From JAVBKB01 sp031554275 (GTDB taxonomy: Bacteria > Bacillota > Bacilli > JARBTR01), in NCBI GenBank assembly GCA_031554275.1, contig JAVBKB010000189.1, positions 1-26,384 on the forward strand: a stretch of 26,384 nucleotides of DNA, in the 5' to 3' direction. The notes under the pieces are model-generated. The model saw only the letters and a list, made by a program, of their open reading frames with translations, searched no databases and was not told the origin of the DNA. Positions 22,763-26,384 of this stretch are shown here, one piece after another. A program made the position numbers and the translations under genes. Position 1 is the first letter of the stretch. Each line of letters begins with the position of its first letter.

Positions 22763-23302
22763 ATGACGCAAAAAGCAATTGTTCTAGAGGAAAAAGACCT
22801 AAATCGGGCACTAACAAGGATTGCTCATGAAATTATTGAGCGAAATCATGGCGTTGAAAATTGTGTCCTTGTGGGTATTCGTACCAGAGGAGTATTTCTT
22901 GCAGAAAGATTAGCAACGAAAATTTCGCAAATTGAGGGTCGTAACATACCAGTTGGAGAAATTGACATTACTCTTTATCGTGATGATTTAACATACAAAT
23001 TCCAAGATGGCAACCCAGTTATCAATGGTTCCGATCTTGAGAATATTGCTGGAAAAATCATTATTCTTATTGATGATGTGCTTTACACTGGCAGAACGGT
23101 TCGAGCCGCAATGGATGCTATCGTTGATGCAGGTAGACCCGCTCAAATCCAGTTGGCAGTTCTGGTTGATAGGGGTCATCGTGAGTTCCCAATTCGGGCA
23201 GACTTTGTTGGGAAGAACATTCCAACGTCAAGACAAGAGAAAATCGGGGTTCATCTGACTGAAATTGATGAAGTTGATAAGGTCGTCATTCTAGAAGTGT
23301 AG
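22763..23302 (+). CDS. pyrR: Bifunctional pyr operon RNA-binding attenuator / uracil phosphoribosyltransferase PyrR
   Basis: PyrR senses UMP/UTP against PRPP and attenuates pyr transcription by binding leader RNA; it also has weak uracil phosphoribosyltransferase activity. The 179-residue protein has the PRPP site IILIDDVLYTGRTVRAAMDAI (DDVLYTGRT at 104-112), LVGIRTRGVFLAERLA, EIDITLYRDDL, LAVLVDRGHREFPIRADFVGK and NIPTSRQEKIGVHL, all typical. ATG 22763 is preceded by GTGAGGT with a 7-base spacing. Its leader holds the binding loop and terminator. pyrP follows at 126 bases. Confidence 0.97.
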   Translation: MTQKAIVLEEKDLNRALTRIAHEIIERNHGVENCVLVGIRTRGVFLAERLATKISQIEGRNIPVGEIDITLYRDDLTYKFQDGNPVINGSDLENIAGKIIILIDDVLYTGRTVRAAMDAIVDAGRPAQIQLAVLVDRGHREFPIRADFVGKNIPTSRQEKIGVHLTEIDEVDKVVILEV

Positions 23303-23428
23303 TGAAAAAGTCGTTAAGGCTGCAAAACAATAATTTTCGATATTGGTACGGTATTAAGCTGCTTCTGGCACTTGATATAGATGTTTTTAATTCCAGTCAG
23401 TGAACTGAAAAAACGAGGAGGAAACAAC

Positions 23429-24739
23429 ATGTCAGAAAACAGAAAAATCGTCTTAGATGTGCATGAAAAGCCCAGCATTGGGCAAGGAATTTCGTTAAGC
23501 TTTCAGCACTTATTTGCTATGTTTGGCGCAACTGTACTTGTTCCATATTTAGTAGGTCTTGATCCAAGTGTGGCATTATTAACAAGTGGTTTAGGAACAT
23601 TAGCCTATCTTTTAATTACAAAGGGGAAAATCCCAATCTATCTTGGCTCTTCATTTGCCTTTATTGGGCCCTTGCTGGCATTAAAAGCAGCTGGTGGAGA
23701 ATCCTATCAGATGATGGCCGTATTCATAGTCGGTGTCGCCTATGCACTAGTAGCATTACTTGTTAAATCTGTGGGCGTGAAAAGAATACTGAAATTCTTG
23801 CCACCTATTGTCATTGGACCTATCGTAATTGGTATCGGGTTGAGTCTTGCCGCAACTGCAGTGAACATGGCTGCCTACATAGGGGCTGACAGAGCTACAG
23901 GTGTTTTTAGTTTGAAATATGTAGTGATCGCGTTGATCACGTTAGCGATCACAATTATATTTTCGAATTTCGTTAAAGGGTTCTTCGGACTGATTCCAAT
24001 ACTGATGGGGATAGTGGGTGGTTATGTTACCGCAACACTATTTGGTGTCGTGGACTTCGAACCCGTGCGACAAGCATCATGGCTTGCGATGCCTGATGTT
24101 ATGATTCCATTCTCTGATTATCAGCCAACTTTCAATGGAACAATCTTCTTTGCAGTTATTTTCGTTGTGATTGCTCCAATTGCTGAGCATGTTGGGAATG
24201 TTTCTTTGCTCGGACGAGTTGCTGGCAAGAACTTTATTCAAAAGCCAGGTTTGCATCGTTCGATCTTTGGAGATAGCGTTTCTATCATAATTGCATCAAT
24301 CTTCGGGGGTGTGCCAAACACTACATACGGTGAGAACATTGGTGTCATGACATTGACGAAGGTTTTCAGTGTTTGGGTTATTGCTGGTGCAGCAACATTT
24401 GCAGTTTTGTTTAGTTTCATAGGCAAAATTTCAGCATTCATCAAAACAATTCCAACTCCAGTTATGGGTGGTGTATCTCTACTTCTTTTTGGAATAATCG
24501 CTGCAGGCGGTGTTCGGATGTTAGTAGAGAATAAAGTCGATCTCGGAATTAATCGAAATCTAGTTATTGCTTCAACAATTTTGACCTTCAGTGTTGGCGG
24601 TATGCTTATTGACTTCAAAATTGGTAGCTATTCATTCTCAGTTGCAGGAATTGGCTTATCTGCCGTTGTAGGTGTTTTATTAAATCTAATCCTGCCAAAT
24701 CGTAAAGCAGGTTTTGGTGAAAACCAGGAGCATGTATAA
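23429..24739 (+). CDS. pyrP: Uracil permease (NCS2/UraA family)
   Basis: This proton-coupled uracil transporter of the nucleobase:cation symporter-2 family has 436 residues and about 14 membrane segments. Signature stretches are SLSFQHLFAMFGATVLVPYL, LGSSFAFIGPLLALKAAGG, FVVIAPIAEHVGNVSLLG (the conserved glutamate region that contacts substrate), KPGLHRSIFGDSVSIIIAS, PNTTYGENIGVMTLTKVFS and TPVMGGVSLLLFGIIAAGGV. ATG 23429 has AGGAGG 6-7 bases upstream; the upstream in-frame ATG at 23381 lacks a ribosome site. It follows pyrR as in B. subtilis. I see no second PyrR loop in the 126-base gap. pyrB and later pyr genes do not follow; a terminator does. Confidence 0.96.
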   Translation: MSENRKIVLDVHEKPSIGQGISLSFQHLFAMFGATVLVPYLVGLDPSVALLTSGLGTLAYLLITKGKIPIYLGSSFAFIGPLLALKAAGGESYQMMAVFIVGVAYALVALLVKSVGVKRILKFLPPIVIGPIVIGIGLSLAATAVNMAAYIGADRATGVFSLKYVVIALITLAITIIFSNFVKGFFGLIPILMGIVGGYVTATLFGVVDFEPVRQASWLAMPDVMIPFSDYQPTFNGTIFFAVIFVVIAPIAEHVGNVSLLGRVAGKNFIQKPGLHRSIFGDSVSIIIASIFGGVPNTTYGENIGVMTLTKVFSVWVIAGAATFAVLFSFIGKISAFIKTIPTPVMGGVSLLLFGIIAAGGVRMLVENKVDLGINRNLVIASTILTFSVGGMLIDFKIGSYSFSVAGIGLSAVVGVLLNLILPNRKAGFGENQEHV

Positions 24740-24789
24740 TAATATACTTTGCATTAAAAAAACTCATGAAGTAACAGTTCAATAATCAT

Positions 24790-24838
24790 AAAGTGTACAA
24801 ATTGTTGGAATACATCCGGCAATTGCGTACACTTTTTG
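24790..24838 (+). terminator. Intrinsic terminator after pyrP
   Basis: AAGTGTAC (24791-24798) pairs with GTACACTT (24827-24834), with AATTG/CAATT continuing the stem after small mismatches, followed by a T-run. It closes the pyrR-pyrP unit. Confidence 0.8.
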
Positions 24839-24963
24839 TTACAAATAATTTAAGACGCCATTGTGAAAAGATATTAAGGTTTTCTAGATTAAAATAAAGG
24901 TGGCATTTGAAAAAGGGTTTGAGTTCATAAATTTCAGGAAAACTGTTTTGTCTTTCAAATATC

Positions 24964-24992
24964 CGAATATCAGAAAAAATATTTCATATTCG
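24964..24992 (+). promoter_or_regulatory. Inverted repeat overlapping the -35 of the transporter gene
   Basis: CGAATAT (24964-24970) and ATATTCG (24986-24992) are perfect 7-base arms with 15 bases between. The right arm overlaps the proposed -35 TTCATA. It may be an operator for an unknown repressor; no regulator gene is nearby. Confidence 0.35.
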
Positions 24993-25046
24993 CATCATTT
25001 AGGGTACAATAAACTTTAATAATTTTTTTGAGAGAAGGTGAAAAAA

Positions 25047-26384
25047 ATGTCAGATCAACGAGAAAATTTCTCTAGGAGAATTACTTCGTTTTTCAGCTCA
25101 TTAAGCTCTGCAGTAGGACTAGGTAACATTTGGAAATTTCCTGTAATGGCAGGCTTGTTTGGTGGAGCGACATTCATATTATGCTATTTCTTTTTCACAA
25201 TTCTAATTGGAATTCCAGTGATGATTAGTGAATTTATCATCGGTCGCAGAACCAGAACCAATGCGGTCAATGCGTTTGATGTACTTGGTAAGCCATATAT
25301 GAAAATTGCAGGTGTTTTAGGACTTATAGGTTCGTTATTTATTGTTTTTTTCTATTCAAGTGTTGCTGGCTGGGTCTATTCTTACATATTCAAAACAATT
25401 TCGGGTGAATTTAACGAATTGTCGGGTCAAACTATTCAACAGGCTGGAGAAGCATCAGCAGGTGTATTCGGGAAATTATTGAATGCGCTCTGGGCACCAG
25501 CTGGCTGGCAATTGTTAGCGATTGCCATGGTGGCTGTCGTGCTGATACTGGGTGTCAAAAAGGGTATTGAGAGGTTGGCAAAGATACTAATGCCAGTACT
25601 TTTCATTCTTATTATCGTTTGTGCAATAAGAGGTTTGACTCAGGAGGGTGCAGTTGAAGGACTTAAGTTTATGTTTTTGCCCGATTTTTCAAACTTTGAT
25701 TCTGCAGTAATTTTGTCAGCAATGGGATTGGCATTCTTTAAGCTTTCAGTGGGAACTGGCACAATGACGACATACGGCAGTTATTTCACGAAAAATACAA
25801 ATCTGCCGGGAACTGCGTTGAAAGTGTGCTTTAGTGATATTGCTGTTTCACTATTAGCAGGTATGGCTATTTTCCCGGTAGTCTTTTCATTTGGCCTTAC
25901 ACCAGAGCAAGGACCTTCGCTATTGTTTGTCACAATACCGCTTGTTTTCTCGAAAATACCATTGGGCACATTGTTCATGTTAATTTTCTTTATTTCCGCA
26001 GCAATTGCAGCGACTATGGCAATGATTTCATTAGTAGAACCTGTTGTTGCGTATCTCAGCTCGAAGAAATCGTTTTCACGGAATAAAGCGGTTTTTGTAG
26101 TGACAGGAGCCATTGCGGTGGTAGGTTTCTTGACTGTTCATCAACAAAGTTTCTTTAATAAATTAAGCACTTTTGGGCTTGATGGTGTTTTTGCCTCATT
26201 GGGAATAAAAGATTTCTTTGGCTTCTTTGATTATTTCTCGCAAAATGTTCTCTTGCCACTTGCAGGATTACTATTTGTTATCAAATTGGGTTGGATCGTG
26301 AATGAGAAAGTGTTTAAGGATGAACTTACTAATGAGGGTACATTTAACTTGGGTGTGTATGCACTGTGGCTCTTTATCATGAGA
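25047..26384 (+). CDS. Sodium-dependent transporter, NSS/SNF family (3' end outside window)
   Basis: This is a LeuT-fold sodium:neurotransmitter symporter family protein, in bacteria usually an amino-acid importer. The open frame runs 446 codons from ATG 25047 to the window edge without a stop. The first membrane helix has the family motif SSAVGLGNIWKFPVMAGLFGGATFILCYF, where substrate and sodium bind. FYSSVAGWVYSYIFKTI (TM3) and AMGLAFFKLSVGTGTMTTYGSYF (TM6 and following loop) also fit, with AATMAMISLVEP as TM8. AGAAGGTG precedes the ATG. The substrate cannot be assigned; relatives include MhsT and the B. subtilis YocR/YhdH proteins. It replaces the pyrB position of the B. subtilis map and has its own promoter region. 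Confidence 0.93.
   Translation, partial: MSDQRENFSRRITSFFSSLSSAVGLGNIWKFPVMAGLFGGATFILCYFFFTILIGIPVMISEFIIGRRTRTNAVNAFDVLGKPYMKIAGVLGLIGSLFIVFFYSSVAGWVYSYIFKTISGEFNELSGQTIQQAGEASAGVFGKLLNALWAPAGWQLLAIAMVAVVLILGVKKGIERLAKILMPVLFILIIVCAIRGLTQEGAVEGLKFMFLPDFSNFDSAVILSAMGLAFFKLSVGTGTMTTYGSYFTKNTNLPGTALKVCFSDIAVSLLAGMAIFPVVFSFGLTPEQGPSLLFVTIPLVFSKIPLGTLFMLIFFISAAIAATMAMISLVEPVVAYLSSKKSFSRNKAVFVVTGAIAVVGFLTVHQQSFFNKLSTFGLDGVFASLGIKDFFGFFDYFSQNVLLPLAGLLFVIKLGWIVNEKVFKDELTNEGTFNLGVYALWLFIMR

Larger units (their letters stand above)
24740..25046. other. Gene-free stretch between pyrP and the transporter gene
   Basis: It holds the pyrP terminator (24790-24838), a possible promoter for the downstream gene (TTCATA 24983-24988, 16 bases, TACAAT 25005-25010) and an inverted repeat over that -35. 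I see nothing in 24840-24960 except A+T-rich sequence. Confidence 0.5.

Noticed and set aside
24238..24618. 126-codon minus-strand frame inside pyrP
   Set aside because: It is antisense to conserved permease helices and its composition is a mirror of them.
25781..26113. Minus-strand frame inside the NSS transporter
   Set aside because: The plus strand has an uninterrupted 446-codon transporter frame with family motifs; the minus frame is its shadow.

Overview
The window is A+T-rich chromosomal DNA from an endospore-forming Bacillota. Sporulation genes show this directly: spoVK, spoIIGA, sigE, sigG and tlp. The division, tRNA-synthetase and pyrimidine genes are of the type and order known from Bacillus subtilis (ftsA-ftsZ-spoIIGA-sigE, sepF-ylmG-divIVA-ileS-lspA-ylyB-pyrR-pyrP). 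No mobile element, CRISPR array, rRNA or tRNA gene was seen. I cannot name the genus from sequence reading alone.

Layout. 1-3686: the 3' end of mutS, then mutL and miaA (mismatch repair and tRNA modification). 3692-4774: a cluster of Spo0A-box-like repeats, then spoVK. 4858-7641, minus strand: a two-gene chaperone unit, an HscC-type Hsp70 and a membrane-anchored J-domain protein, convergent with spoVK and divergent from ftsA. 7920-10382: ftsA and ftsZ, ending in a strong terminator. 10570-12334: spoIIGA and pro-sigE behind a promoter with a long (21 bp) spacer. 12545-13324: sigG, inverted relative to sigE, with its own forespore-type promoter and a shared bidirectional terminator. 13631-15987: pgeF (ylmD), ylmE, sepF, ylmG. 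16373-17566: divIVA with a long acidic tail. 17567-20649: an isoleucine T-box leader and ileS, followed by lspA and rluD (ylyB). 22106-22421, minus strand: tlp and a tiny upstream ORF. 22539-24739: a PyrR-regulated leader, pyrR and pyrP. 25047 to the end: a truncated sodium:neurotransmitter-symporter family gene.

How the genes fit together. Division proteins (FtsA, FtsZ, SepF, DivIVA) are interleaved with the machinery that turns asymmetric septation into compartment-specific transcription (SpoIIGA activates pro-SigE in the mother cell; SigG acts in the forespore). Several regulatory RNA or DNA devices are readable: the T-box with an AUC specifier, the PyrR attenuator, the sigma-F/G-type promoter of sigG, and the Spo0A-style architecture before spoIIGA and spoVK.

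Most unusual: the hscC/J-protein pair placed against the division operon; the inverted sigG; the 18-bp tandem repeats in an enlarged DivIVA; a structured spacer between spoIIGA and sigE; a 36-codon ORF coupled to tlp; and the damaged-looking first 67 bases of the mutS fragment.
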